IMG/VR virus record: IMGVR_UViG_3300042881_002872
Span: 1-24,927 of that record
From: a virus
DNA length: 24,927 nt
Direction: 5' to 3' (one strand)
Shown one piece after another: positions 14,390 through 23,160 of the stretch. Each line of letters begins with the position of its first letter. Within the stretch, counting starts at the first letter, position 1. The notes under the pieces were generated by a model. The model saw only the letters and a program-made list of their open reading frames with translations, searched no databases and was not told the origin of the DNA. The translations under genes and the position numbers were made by a program.

Positions 14390-16785
14390 TGGCTTTTGAT
14401 GATCCTTTCGTTATTGAGGTAGACCACGAACAAGGGCGCATTGTGAAGCCTCTGAACGCTGTTCTCTGCCAAGGCTCCAGCGATGGGGTGGGGCGGGATA
14501 AAACGCTGGGATGGTCGCTCAGTAAGGGATCAGACGTATTCATTGAGGTCGCTAAGTACACCGCTTTCCTGGCTCCATACCAAGGGTCACCTACATGGGC
14601 GAAAACGACCACCGGGAACTATGTTCGCAGGCGAAAGACTGACTTTGCTTTTGGGGATAGCACGAAGTGGAGCGAAGCGGAGACTAAGGTTGCTGGGGAT
14701 TGGTATCTCAACGGCTCGAACCTCCCGGCAAATGAGACGATGATCACCACCGCGACGTTCGGAAAGAATCGCGGGTTCTATGTTTCCTACCTTGTCCCTA
14801 GCACGGGAACGGAAGACTTCGAAGTGATTCAGGTCGGCTGGAATTCCACTGCTACGCTTGCAGGTGGGGTTGGGCTTTCGATTAGCTCGACTGGGAATGT
14901 TCTGATTTACCGGGATGGGGTTTACCGGGGTCAGGCGAGCATCAGCGGATTTACGGCGGGGAATCAGACCGGGCAACGGTGGGTATCGCTCCTGCTGATT
15001 CCTGGTCGCAAGTCGGAGCTGATCGTAGTTCCTGACCAGGGGACGGGTTTCACCTTTGATTTTGAGGAACTGAACACGGTTACATCGCCGGAGATTACGC
15101 CTCCAAGTACGAAGTTCTGGGCAAAGTTTCCGAGTACGGCGGCTGGGCGTTCGGTGAGTATCCAGATTGCGCCGATCACCTATCCAACCTCGGGTGTTCT
15201 GGCTGGTGTTGATGCGTGGTTCTCTGAGCCTCCGGATTCGGGCGATACCTTGCTTTCTCCTGACATTTTCTGGGATGAGGCCTATGCCGGGACGACTGGG
15301 GTTACGGCTTCGCTTCGTGAGACGACGGCTTTTGGTACGGTGTTTGCGCCAAACGGGACGAAGATTTCAGCCACTCCGCGCTTTGATTTGACCGGGGACG
15401 GGAATTATACGCCATTTATTTATGGTGGGGTCTTTGGCTACCGTGAGGAGCGGGGGCTGACCGATGATGCGGAGATTGCGGACATTACCAACGCTCTGAC
15501 TCAGCGCAGCATCTCGGTGGGCGAAACTCCGGACGCTACCAAGATGATGGTCAGCACGGTTGGGCTTGATCCTGTAGCCACGGCTGGGATGGTGGATCCG
15601 CTTGGGCACATGTGCAGACCGATCCGGGCTAAGATGGGCGGTCAGACGCTCTTTGATGGGGTGACAATGCCTCCCTCTGTTGCTGGTGCGCCAAGTGAGG
15701 CTGGGTATGAGCTTAATTTTGAATGTTTGAGCCGCTGGCATTTGGGCGATAAAGCACAGTTCCGCGCTCCTTATGCGCTCGACGGGTTTACTTTCGTTAA
15801 TTCCATTAGCTTCTTGCTACGCCAGGCGGGCGTACCGGATGCGCTGATGAACATTGAGAATCCAAGTATTACGCTCGACTCTGGCAAGACTGCCTCGCTC
15901 GGTGAATGGTCGCTGCTTATTCGTCCTGGCGATACGGTGAATGAGTGGATCGCTAAGGTGTTTGAGGGCTATGCCGGGAACTGGTTTTATAACTGGGTTC
16001 CAAAGTCTACGGGGGGCATGGAGTTCAAGGTGCTTTCACCGACGGGCATGGGTTCCACTCCTGTCCTTACTTTGTGGGGAACGGTTGCTCAGGCGGTTGC
16101 TCAGTTGGTATCGGAAGGGCTTTCTGCTGGGGATGCGGCTAAGTTTTACGCGCATAGGCTCTGGCAAGACTTCCAAGAGGAGCAGTTGCCACCGGAGGCC
16201 AACGAGGTTCGGGTCATTGGTCGCAATCCTAAAAACAATCAGCCGATTGCGGCTTTTAAGGTGGATTATGCGGCGGCTGATCCTACGACTCTTCCGAGTT
16301 TGCGGCCTTCTAACTGGGTCGGGTATCGCTCGGTTGCGGCGATTGTGAATCCTGGGATCACTTCGCAGACGAGCGTGAACCGTGCGGTCAATTTGCTCTT
16401 TGATCGGCTTACTCCTAAGCGTCGCCTTGTGAAGTTTGGTTCCCCGGTTTGGATTAAGCTGACGGCTTCCGGGCAGTACCTTTACCCACCGATGTCGGTG
16501 ACGCTGAAGAACATCTATGACGGTGTAGACGCTGAGGTGCGGATTACGGGGATTGAGAGCGATCTAGACTGCTATGACGCTTGGCCTTATTTCTCGACTC
16601 CAACGCAGTACATGGGCGAAATTATCAGCGGGACGACTCCCTGGCGCGGGTCGCTTAGGACGGCAAACTTTGACGTAGCGGTGCGAATTGCGATGGACAG
16701 GTTGCAATCCAACATTCCGTACCCTGTGGCGATTGGTGGTCAGCTTATCAGCGGCAAGCCTGGGACGTTTGGGGTGGAGCAATGA
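14389..16785 (+). CDS. Minor tail protein (distal tail / baseplate hub-like)
   Basis: This is a 798-residue protein directly after the tape measure (TAATG overlap). Residues about 100-220 look like a lectin-type beta sandwich (FGKNRGFYVSYLVPSTGTEDFEV; GLSISSTGNVLIYRDGVYRGQ; WVSLLLIPGRKSEL). The region about 420-560 has PIRAKMGGQTLFDGVTMPP, FVNSISFLLRQAGVP and RPGDTVNEWIAKVFEGYAGNWF, resembling the hub domains that read coordinates into the tail tip. The C-terminus is strand-rich. I do not have a firm family; the place after the tape measure is where distal tail and hub proteins are encoded. High use of GGG and GCG codons continues into the next large tail gene. Confidence 0.65.
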   Translation: MAFDDPFVIEVDHEQGRIVKPLNAVLCQGSSDGVGRDKTLGWSLSKGSDVFIEVAKYTAFLAPYQGSPTWAKTTTGNYVRRRKTDFAFGDSTKWSEAETKVAGDWYLNGSNLPANETMITTATFGKNRGFYVSYLVPSTGTEDFEVIQVGWNSTATLAGGVGLSISSTGNVLIYRDGVYRGQASISGFTAGNQTGQRWVSLLLIPGRKSELIVVPDQGTGFTFDFEELNTVTSPEITPPSTKFWAKFPSTAAGRSVSIQIAPITYPTSGVLAGVDAWFSEPPDSGDTLLSPDIFWDEAYAGTTGVTASLRETTAFGTVFAPNGTKISATPRFDLTGDGNYTPFIYGGVFGYREERGLTDDAEIADITNALTQRSISVGETPDATKMMVSTVGLDPVATAGMVDPLGHMCRPIRAKMGGQTLFDGVTMPPSVAGAPSEAGYELNFECLSRWHLGDKAQFRAPYALDGFTFVNSISFLLRQAGVPDALMNIENPSITLDSGKTASLGEWSLLIRPGDTVNEWIAKVFEGYAGNWFYNWVPKSTGGMEFKVLSPTGMGSTPVLTLWGTVAQAVAQLVSEGLSAGDAAKFYAHRLWQDFQEEQLPPEANEVRVIGRNPKNNQPIAAFKVDYAAADPTTLPSLRPSNWVGYRSVAAIVNPGITSQTSVNRAVNLLFDRLTPKRRLVKFGSPVWIKLTASGQYLYPPMSVTLKNIYDGVDAEVRITGIESDLDCYDAWPYFSTPTQYMGEIISGTTPWRGSLRTANFDVAVRIAMDRLQSNIPYPVAIGGQLISGKPGTFGVEQ

Positions 16786-16970
16786 TCACCGTACAAATCA
16801 ACATTGGCGGGGATGGTGAGCAGGTGGAAATACCTGTGACGGTTTCGGGCTGTTCGTGCCGCGCTGAGGATTTCGTTATGGCACTTGTTGGGTTTGCGAA
16901 CGACTGGAAGGCTGGGGCTGATGCTTTGGTAGAGCCTGAACGCAAGCCGTGCGGGTGTAAGGATGCCTAA
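16782..16970 (+). CDS. Small CxC...CxC protein between tail genes
   Basis: This is a 62-residue protein. ATG 16782 overlaps the TGA of the upstream gene (ATGA) and its 3' end overlaps the next gene by 8 nt. Cysteines occur as two pairs, CSC at 24-26 and CGC at 57-59, separated by a helical stretch (AEDFVMALVGFANDWKAGADAL). Four thiols in two CxC pairs could bind one metal ion or form a disulfide-locked hairpin. The first 20 residues are beta strands (ITVQINIGG, QVEIPVTV). It probably acts in the tail tip with the two proteins it is coupled to; no family recognised. Confidence 0.65.
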   Translation: MITVQINIGGDGEQVEIPVTVSGCSCRAEDFVMALVGFANDWKAGADALVEPERKPCGCKDA

Positions 16971-19900
16971 TAACGGGCTGATCGTCGCGTGGGATAAGCT
17001 GGAATATCGCCTGGCTGGGTCGGCTACGGCTACGGGTGCAGGTGGGACTTTATCCTATGGGTACGCGGGGTCTGGGTACACACGGTGGGCGCCGGATACT
17101 GTCAACTCTCCGACGGGGATTGAGCTTTATGTGGAGTCCGATTGGAACGGAACTTCTGGCACTTGGGAGGTGACTTACCGCGGTCCAAACGAGCCTTCTG
17201 GTGGTTACACGGTTAGTGGTTCGGGCTACCAAGCAACGTCCATCGTTGCACGGTTTATCAACCTCAAAATCTATTCCAAACTGACGGGCGCGCTCTACCG
17301 GGTGATGTGGGATTCTATCGAAATCTACGTTAATGGCTCGCTTTCTACCACGCTTGGAAGTGGGGACGAGACGAGCAACGGTGTTGGTCCTTGCTACCTC
17401 AACTATATTGGCGTACCGTTTCAGATTCAAGGATCGGCGACGGGTGGGGTGGATACGAGTTGGGCTTATGATCCTTGCGATCCATCGGACGTGGCAAGTG
17501 GGAACTGGAATTATAACGTTCCGGCTGTGATTGAGGGGGGATGGAGGTTTGAGGATGATGGCGGCACTACGTGGAACGCTTTGCCTGTTTATGTGGACGT
17601 TCGGACTGTGGCGGGTACTGGGTGTCCTTTTGGTTTGACGGCTACCGGGATTGTGTCGGCGGCTGATACCTACTCTGGCACGGTGAATGTGACGGCAAAG
17701 GGGAGCCAGGTCTTAGAGTACATCGGCCGCACAATGGGCGTGGGGTACACGCGGGTGGAATGCGAGGACGGGTTTGGCAACGTGATTGCTACGGCTGATC
17801 TGCTGATGGTGGAGCCATGCCTGGATTTGTGCGATTCCTCGGCGACTGATCCGTACCGCGATTACTACCGAACGACGCTCACGAATGAGCCGGCTGATGG
17901 TTCCATTATGCTTCTTCCGAACCTTGAAAAAGATATTTTCAAGCTAGGAAATAGCGATTACAAGTCTTTGATCTACCGGAACGATTTCCCCGTGGTGAGA
18001 GGCTCGGCGTCTAGGACTTGCACGATTGATTCGGTCACCACGTCTGCCAGTTCCACTCCGCAGATTTACCCTGGTTCGGCGGCCTTCCTAGGCGGGGTTG
18101 GGCTTGGAACGCATCCAATGGAGGACTTTTTGGCACTGGATACGGTGGCTCCGGTGACGATCAACAAGTCTAAGACTGAGCTTAAGAGTATTTCTTTCTA
18201 TGGCAATACCGTCTGCTCGACTTATGCGCCATCGAATCCATTGGTGGTTGCGGTCTGCCCGTCGGCTCCTATTCGTATTATCAGCCCTATTGAGGTATTC
18301 CCGACTGCTCCAACGGGGTCAAATAAGGAGGAGGCGATTGGCTGGACTTCCATTAACTTTGTGGATACTATGGCTAACTACCAAAGCCACGCGAGTATGA
18401 TCTTGCGCTATGTTGGATCGTGGGGCAATCCGCTTTGGCACTACTTCCATTTTAAGGATGACTTTTCAAGTTTGGTTTTCGCGGACTATTGGGGGCCTGG
18501 GCGCCAACAATGGCTGGGGAATTCCTCGCTGCCGACGGCTGAAAAGACGGATACGCGCACGGACATTCTCGGCTCTTGCTTCGATGATTCGGGGCATACG
18601 GTCTTCATGGACACTGCCACAACGCATCGCTGGCTCGGCACTTCCAGGCAACGGCTCTATTCTCCGACTATTCCCGCGTCATGTCAGACGGGAGAAACTG
18701 CGGTCTGGAACTTCGGGGAATACGACGAGGACACGGAAACTTGGGACGGGACGGGAACGGTTGGGGCGACTACGGTCACGGTTGGCACGACAACGACGAA
18801 GGCAACACTTGATGCGCTGAGCTTTACGGCTTACCCTTATATGTACCCTTTGATCTGCGACCGGATCGAGATACCAGCAACTGGGTTTACGAACGTTGCT
18901 TCATTCTCCGTGAAACTGATCGGCATAGACGGCTCGGAAGTGGAGCTTTGCACGGCTAGTGGTACGCACGTCATTCCGAAGGGCGCGAACGTGAAGTATG
19001 CCGGGTCTTGGGGTATTGAGAACTCTCCTGACCCTGGCGTCACTCCTGATCTGGGTGTGGATGCAACGGGGAGCGGAATTTCTACCACGGTTATGGGTGA
19101 CCCTTTGCACTGCCCGGCGTTTTCGCTCTTACCTGCTCGGTCGTATTATAGGCTGAGATACGACATTGTAAAGACGAATGCCGCGCTTACTGCCACGGTT
19201 CCGAACCCGATCTTTAAGCGAAATGCCACGACGCCTAAGATGTACTGGGAGTCGGGGCATATTCAGACTTTGCTTTGGCCGAACGGATCTGCTCTTAGGC
19301 TTGGGAACTGGACTTTCTACGACATTAGCCTTGGGCTGATAAATCCTCCGGTGGTGCTTGGAAACGCTAAGACGACGATCATTGATGCGCTTTGTTCTAT
19401 CAGGCTGATCTTTGAGGCGAGGGCGCACAATGACGGCTTGACTACCGAGCTTACGACTCTCTTTGATACCTACGAAGGGCAATCCGTGGGGGTGGTGGAT
19501 AAGTTTTCGTGCGCTTGGATCAACCCTGCTGAGGGTGATCATTCCACGGTGTCGAGCTATCAGTGGAGCCTGGTGAATACGATGGCTGAGTCGCCACCGC
19601 TGATGTGCTTTCCGAACAAGTCTTTTGTGGTTGCTTCGGCCAGCTGGGCGCAGACGGGCGCTTACAAGCACCAGGCGATTGATTGGAGCCAGGAAGCACG
19701 GCACTTGATCCACCCATCGAACCGCATGGATCAGGAGACGGCTACCGGGCCTGGTTTGATTACATCACCAACGACGGCTCCGCTTGGCTGGGCGATCACG
19801 ACTCACCAGGTAGCTGTGGACAATACCGAGACGGCTACCTGGGACATTAACATCGGGGCGACCAAGTACGCGGATGCTACGCCCTGGCGGGGATGGTTTG

Positions 19901-20466
19901 GGATTCTTGATATTCTGGAGAGCGATGGGGTCGCCTACGCGGTCGGGCTGAACTTGCGCCACGCGGTCGCTTATGTTCAGGGCGGGACGGCGTGGCTCGG
20001 GATTGCGGATCACGCGAACCTTTCGAGTATCGCTTTTACTGATACGGGGATTGCAGCTGAAACGGTTTTCCTAGAGTGGGTGAATGGTGGGGCGAATGAG
20101 CTTAATTTGTACGTGTCCGATGCGGGGTCTTGCGAGCGGCACAGGACGAATAACGAGGGTGTTTCATTTACTATGACAACGATTGGAAACGGTTCACAAG
20201 TGGCGGCGGTTTGCGCTCCTGACAACCTGGAATATACCTACCGGGTAGACGGCGGGGCGATCCTTGGCAAGATTTACGATGCGATGGGGAACGTGATTGA
20301 TACGTTCACGGCGGTTGCTTCTGGTGTGGATGACGCGCAGATCGGGGTGGATTGCCAGTACAACGTGCCTGGTGGGGTTCCTGGCGGGCTTCGGTTCACT
20401 TTGTACTACATGGTGAGCGGATCGGTGACGAGCAAGTCGAGCCAAGATGGGCGCGTCTTCGCTTAG
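16963..20466 (+). CDS. Large tail tip / fibre protein, unknown family (1167 aa)
   Basis: This is the longest gene of the window. It is Gly/Thr/Ser/Trp-rich with a beta-strand look throughout, consistent with an extracellular tail protein. The first 150 residues are Gly/Ser/Thr-rich (GYAGSGYTRWAP, PTGIELYVESDWNGTSGTWE). Cys residues recur (for example DPCDPSD, CLDLCDSS, ICDRIEI), suggesting disulfides or metal sites. Near 990-1160 it looks like a jelly-roll lectin fold (WDINIGATKYADATPWRGWFG; YTYRVDGGAILGKIYDAMGN). ATG 16963 overlaps the previous gene. Its stop TAG (20464-20466) begins element copy 6. Receptor binding or tail-tip structure is inferred from size, composition and position; no catalytic motif was seen. 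Confidence 0.65.
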   Translation: MPNNGLIVAWDKLEYRLAGSATATGAGGTLSYGYAGSGYTRWAPDTVNSPTGIELYVESDWNGTSGTWEVTYRGPNEPSGGYTVSGSGYQATSIVARFINLKIYSKLTGALYRVMWDSIEIYVNGSLSTTLGSGDETSNGVGPCYLNYIGVPFQIQGSATGGVDTSWAYDPCDPSDVASGNWNYNVPAVIEGGWRFEDDGGTTWNALPVYVDVRTVAGTGCPFGLTATGIVSAADTYSGTVNVTAKGSQVLEYIGRTMGVGYTRVECEDGFGNVIATADLLMVEPCLDLCDSSATDPYRDYYRTTLTNEPADGSIMLLPNLEKDIFKLGNSDYKSLIYRNDFPVVRGSASRTCTIDSVTTSASSTPQIYPGSAAFLGGVGLGTHPMEDFLALDTVAPVTINKSKTELKSISFYGNTVCSTYAPSNPLVVAVCPSAPIRIISPIEVFPTAPTGSNKEEAIGWTSINFVDTMANYQSHASMILRYVGSWGNPLWHYFHFKDDFSSLVFADYWGPGRQQWLGNSSLPTAEKTDTRTDILGSCFDDSGHTVFMDTATTHRWLGTSRQRLYSPTIPASCQTGETAVWNFGEYDEDTETWDGTGTVGATTVTVGTTTTKATLDALSFTAYPYMYPLICDRIEIPATGFTNVASFSVKLIGIDGSEVELCTASGTHVIPKGANVKYAGSWGIENSPDPGVTPDLGVDATGSGISTTVMGDPLHCPAFSLLPARSYYRLRYDIVKTNAALTATVPNPIFKRNATTPKMYWESGHIQTLLWPNGSALRLGNWTFYDISLGLINPPVVLGNAKTTIIDALCSIRLIFEARAHNDGLTTELTTLFDTYEGQSVGVVDKFSCAWINPAEGDHSTVSSYQWSLVNTMAESPPLMCFPNKSFVVASASWAQTGAYKHQAIDWSQEARHLIHPSNRMDQETATGPGLITSPTTAPLGWAITTHQVAVDNTETATWDINIGATKYADATPWRGWFGILDILESDGVAYAVGLNLRHAVAYVQGGTAWLGIADHANLSSIAFTDTGIAAETVFLEWVNGGANELNLYVSDAGSCERHRTNNEGVSFTMTTIGNGSQVAAVCAPDNLEYTYRVDGGAILGKIYDAMGNVIDTFTAVASGVDDAQIGVDCQYNVPGGVPGGLRFTLYYMVSGSVTSKSSQDGRVFA

Positions 20467-20474
20467 GTGTTTAG
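20464..20474 (+). promoter_or_regulatory. TAGGTGTTTAG element, copy 6
   Basis: TAGGTGTTTAG, 6 nt, then ATG 20481. The leading TAG is the stop codon of the 1167-residue tail gene. It opens the receptor/sugar-processing block. The start codon context ATGAGC also follows copies 3 and 5. Confidence 0.6.
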
Positions 20475-20480
20475 AATGGC

Positions 20481-20783
20481 ATGAGCGTTCCTCAGATACT
20501 AACTTCCGGGCCTTATGTGGTCACTGCAACGGCTACAAACGCGGCTTTGGCAACTGCGCCGTGCCGTTTAACCTATCTGCGGATAAACGCAACGGCGGCG
20601 GGAACCGTAATTCTTTACGATAATACGGCGGCATCTGGCTCAACACCTCTTCAAACAATCCGAGCAGAACTAGGCACAACCGTTGTGCCTTTACCGGCAA
20701 ATGGAATTCTGCTAAAAAACGGACTTTTTGCTACTTTTACAACATTTACAGGCACCGTTGATGCGGGGCTGGTGAGAAACTAA
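20481..20783 (+). CDS. Small tail-associated protein (hypothetical)
   Basis: This is a 100-residue protein, Ala/Thr-rich and probably all-beta (PYVVTATATNAALATAP, LTYLRINATAAGTVILYDN, TFTTFTGTVDAGLVRN). There is one Cys and no signal peptide. Small proteins of this look (a strand pair, GTVxLYDN-type turn, final GTVDxGLVRN) are frequent near tail fibre genes of phages and may cap or decorate the tail tip. It starts 6 nt after element copy 6 and ends one base before the deacetylase ATG, so both are one unit. Family unnamed. Confidence 0.6.
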   Translation: MSVPQILTSGPYVVTATATNAALATAPCRLTYLRINATAAGTVILYDNTAASGSTPLQTIRAELGTTVVPLPANGILLKNGLFATFTTFTGTVDAGLVRN

Positions 20784-20784
20784 G

Positions 20785-22218
20785 ATGCCAAGTTCACTAA
20801 TCAAATCAGCACCGACTCAGGTCAACTATTCTGGCGGCACTACTCGTATGTTTTCGATTGCTACGGGCGCGGCGGCTACGAGTGGTAACACTGCCACACC
20901 ATCACTGCAAACTGTTCCGGACGGTAGCGGCGAATCCTTGGTTTCAGTAAGAAACGCTGTTGCCGATACTGCAAACGGAGTGACAGCAACGTTTGAAACA
21001 AGGCTTTACACTGGGCGATTTGCACTTGCAATCTACTTGGATGATTTTTACACTGACTCCGGGTTCACAACGATTGCTTCATCTAATACCGCGTTCAACC
21101 AGCTTCTATGCACTATTGCAATTTCAAACGACTCGATCACTTATAATGACACTTCGCATTTGTACCAAGTAGTGCTGACTCGCGGTTGGAACGTTATTCC
21201 ACTTTCGCGGGCATACGCGGCAAACGTTGCTCGCAATGCGGGTGCAACTGCAATACGTCCACAGCTTTCGGGGACTGGCACAGTTGGGATTCCTTCTGGT
21301 ACTGCGGTAGATGGAGTTCCGGCAGTTGGGGCTTCATTTACAAGCTCTCTCTATGATGCAGTGCGATCTGGGGCACAATTAAGAATCACAGTGGCTAGTT
21401 CAGGAGCAGGCTTGTTCTCTAGGTTCTTCGTCAAGGAGATTGTGGACAACTATCAAGCAGACTCTAAGACTTGCTTGATCTTTGATGATGCTCGTGACAC
21501 GGTTTACACTGACGCTTTTCCGCTGATGCGGGCGCGTGGTCTTGTTGGAACGCTTCCGATCATCAGTTCTTCTGTTGGCACTCCTGGGTTTATGACGGTT
21601 GCCCAGATCAGCGAGCTTTACGACGCTGGTTGGGACATTGTGAACCACACTCGCTCGCACCTCCCGGTGGCTACGATGGCAGGATTTACACAGGCTCAAT
21701 GCTTCGCGGAAATTGATGCTTGCGAACAGTTCATCAAATCAAACGGCTGGATCAGAAACAACGCTCCAAAATACTTTGTATCTCCATTTGGCGGGATGCA
21801 ACAAATGAACTGCACCAACTACCGAGCGGCTATCACTCAGGCTGGGTGCGTGGCATCGTTTGGAACAACTAACCGAGCTATCGGCGGGCAGCTTATTTCT
21901 CCGTTCTTTATCCCGCGGATTGACTTCAATACTATGGGTCCAACAGGCGCGTTCACAACAGGTACGGGATACAACATCGCTACTATGGTAGACCAGTACA
22001 CTCAGGCTTGCATGAATGGCGCAAGCCCGATGGTTATGCTCCACCAATTCCTAAACGTACCAACGGACAGCACGATGCTTGCGACCACTGAACTGGAAAC
22101 CTTCCTTGATCGGGTTGTTTCACTTCGTCAGGCTGGGTTCACTTCGGTGGAGCCTGTCACCACGGCGATTCCTGCTCTTACGACTGGTTCTGGTACTGGG
22201 ATTCGGCACCTAAAATAA
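20785..22218 (+). CDS. Tail-associated polysaccharide deacetylase (NodB/CE4-type)
   Basis: This is a 477-residue two-part protein. Residues 1-225 are a beta-rich domain with no enzyme motif (TRMFSIATGAAA, ATFETRLYTGRFALAIYLDD), perhaps a tail-attachment or sugar-binding part. The C-terminal part matches the CE4 NodB fold: IFDDARDT with metal/base Asp 234-235, NHTRSHL with metal ligands His 288 and His 292, YFVSPFGG (about 330-337), and MLHQF with His 420 as the motif-5 catalytic His. CE4 enzymes remove N- or O-acetyl groups from chitin-like, capsular or peptidoglycan sugars. In a tail gene cluster this suggests modification of the host surface polysaccharide during adsorption. Motif 4 is not evident. 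Confidence 0.82.
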   Translation: MPSSLIKSAPTQVNYSGGTTRMFSIATGAAATSGNTATPSLQTVPDGSGESLVSVRNAVADTANGVTATFETRLYTGRFALAIYLDDFYTDSGFTTIASSNTAFNQLLCTIAISNDSITYNDTSHLYQVVLTRGWNVIPLSRAYAANVARNAGATAIRPQLSGTGTVGIPSGTAVDGVPAVGASFTSSLYDAVRSGAQLRITVASSGAGLFSRFFVKEIVDNYQADSKTCLIFDDARDTVYTDAFPLMRARGLVGTLPIISSSVGTPGFMTVAQISELYDAGWDIVNHTRSHLPVATMAGFTQAQCFAEIDACEQFIKSNGWIRNNAPKYFVSPFGGMQQMNCTNYRAAITQAGCVASFGTTNRAIGGQLISPFFIPRIDFNTMGPTGAFTTGTGYNIATMVDQYTQACMNGASPMVMLHQFLNVPTDSTMLATTELETFLDRVVSLRQAGFTSVEPVTTAIPALTTGSGTGIRHLK

Positions 22219-22222
22219 TGCC

Positions 22223-23011
22223 ATGCGCTTCCTCGCCTTTGGTTGCTTGCATCACCCGGTCGCTGATCCGGCGGCGTTAAGGTTCCTGCACGATCAGATT
22301 GAATCCTTTCAGCCTGACGTGCTAGTGAACCTGGGGGATTGGTACGACGGTGAAGGCTGGAGCCGCTGGGACAATGAGAATCCTTGGACGATCATAGATG
22401 AGTACCGGGCGGCGCGTGACCATGCGCGTATTCTGAACGCTTTCTCGTTTATCAAGAAGCGCGTCTGGCTTTACGGGAACCACGAAGCCAACATCAGCGA
22501 ACCGGGGCGGTTGAAGAAGTCTCAGCGTGATATCGTGGACTGGCAAGACTGGAGTCCACCGGGCGGGGGTCTTAGAGATGAGGTGCGGGATTGGCACGTC
22601 GTTAGAAAGTATGGGTCGAGCGTTCGGTGGAACCTCGGCCCAATTTCTTTTACACATGGCACGAAAGCAAACGTCTACTCTGCCCGTGATGAGGCTCGAA
22701 TGCACTGCGTTCCACACGGCTTGACCGTCTCTGCTCACTCGCATAGACCTGTACACGTTACCCGTGACTCTTTGGCTGGGAATCAGCCGGCGGATCTGTG
22801 GTATGCCAACGTAGGCACGGGGATCAATATCTCGAAGGCTCGGTACATTCAGCGCTCGAACTTCCAGGGATGGGGCATGGGCGTCGTTCGCGGCGAGATC
22901 CACTCCAAAGATTCTACGCTGCTGAAAGAAGGTCGAAAGGCGTACCGGGCTAAGAACTGGGACGCTGAAACGGCGATACTCTCCATCTTCCGGGATCGGC
23001 TGAACGCATGA
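22223..23011 (+). CDS. Calcineurin-like metallophosphatase with altered motif I
   Basis: This is a 262-residue protein with the metallophosphoesterase motif set: LGDWYD (Asp 39, Asp 42), YGNHE (Asn 86, His 87), FTHGT (His 145) and SAHSHRP (His 172, His 174). In the first motif, usually D-x-H, the sequence is GCLHHP, so Cys 8 stands where the metal-binding Asp is expected; His 10 is kept. Family members hydrolyse phosphomono- or diesters, with phage members often nucleases or phosphatases of unknown target. ATG 22223 is 4 nt after the deacetylase stop; its TGA overlaps a 13-codon reading frame. The function in the phage is unknown; the Cys could weaken activity or change the metal. Confidence 0.8.
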   Translation: MRFLAFGCLHHPVADPAALRFLHDQIESFQPDVLVNLGDWYDGEGWSRWDNENPWTIIDEYRAARDHARILNAFSFIKKRVWLYGNHEANISEPGRLKKSQRDIVDWQDWSPPGGGLRDEVRDWHVVRKYGSSVRWNLGPISFTHGTKANVYSARDEARMHCVPHGLTVSAHSHRPVHVTRDSLAGNQPADLWYANVGTGINISKARYIQRSNFQGWGMGVVRGEIHSKDSTLLKEGRKAYRAKNWDAETAILSIFRDRLNA

Positions 23012-23049
23012 AAACAAACGAGGAATTGCGGCGGGTTGAGAAGGTTTAA
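23008..23049 (+). CDS. Very short ORF (13 aa), likely gene remnant
   Basis: ATG 23008 overlaps the metallophosphatase TGA (ATGA) and reads MKTNEELRRVEKV to TAA 23047-23049. The same RVEKV ending recurs in the next short ORF, encoded by a perfect 17-bp direct repeat. It is either a coupled micro-ORF or the truncated start of a lost gene. No protein-level support. Confidence 0.25.
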   Translation: MKTNEELRRVEKV

Positions 23050-23160
23050 CGCTAAACCATTTTCCCGATGTCGGCAATATGGTCAACCTACCAGCACCGG
23101 GGTTTCGCCGGTCGAGTGCACTCTCTTCTCATTGCAGAAGGCTGGCGGGTTGAGAAGGTT
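23030..23160 (+). repeat. 17-bp direct repeat flanking 97 bp
   Basis: GGCGGGTTGAGAAGGTT occurs at 23030-23046 and 23144-23160, perfect and in the same orientation, 114 bp apart. In both copies the frame reads RVEKV followed at once or one codon later by a stop. It looks like duplication or deletion at a gene end. Confidence 0.7.
23043..23065 (+). terminator. Possible weak terminator after the late region
   Basis: GGTTTA (23043-23048), loop ACGC, TAAACC (23053-23058) form a perfect 6-bp hairpin followed by ATTTTCC. It lies just after the last + strand structural-side gene, where a late terminator is expected. The stem is AT-rich and the U tract short, so activity is uncertain. Confidence 0.4.

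Noticed and set aside
22322-23086. 254-aa minus-strand ORF opposite the metallophosphatase
   Set aside because: It is fully antisense to a gene with clear catalytic motifs; composition (Pro/Arg/Ser-rich) and lack of a start signal indicate a shadow.
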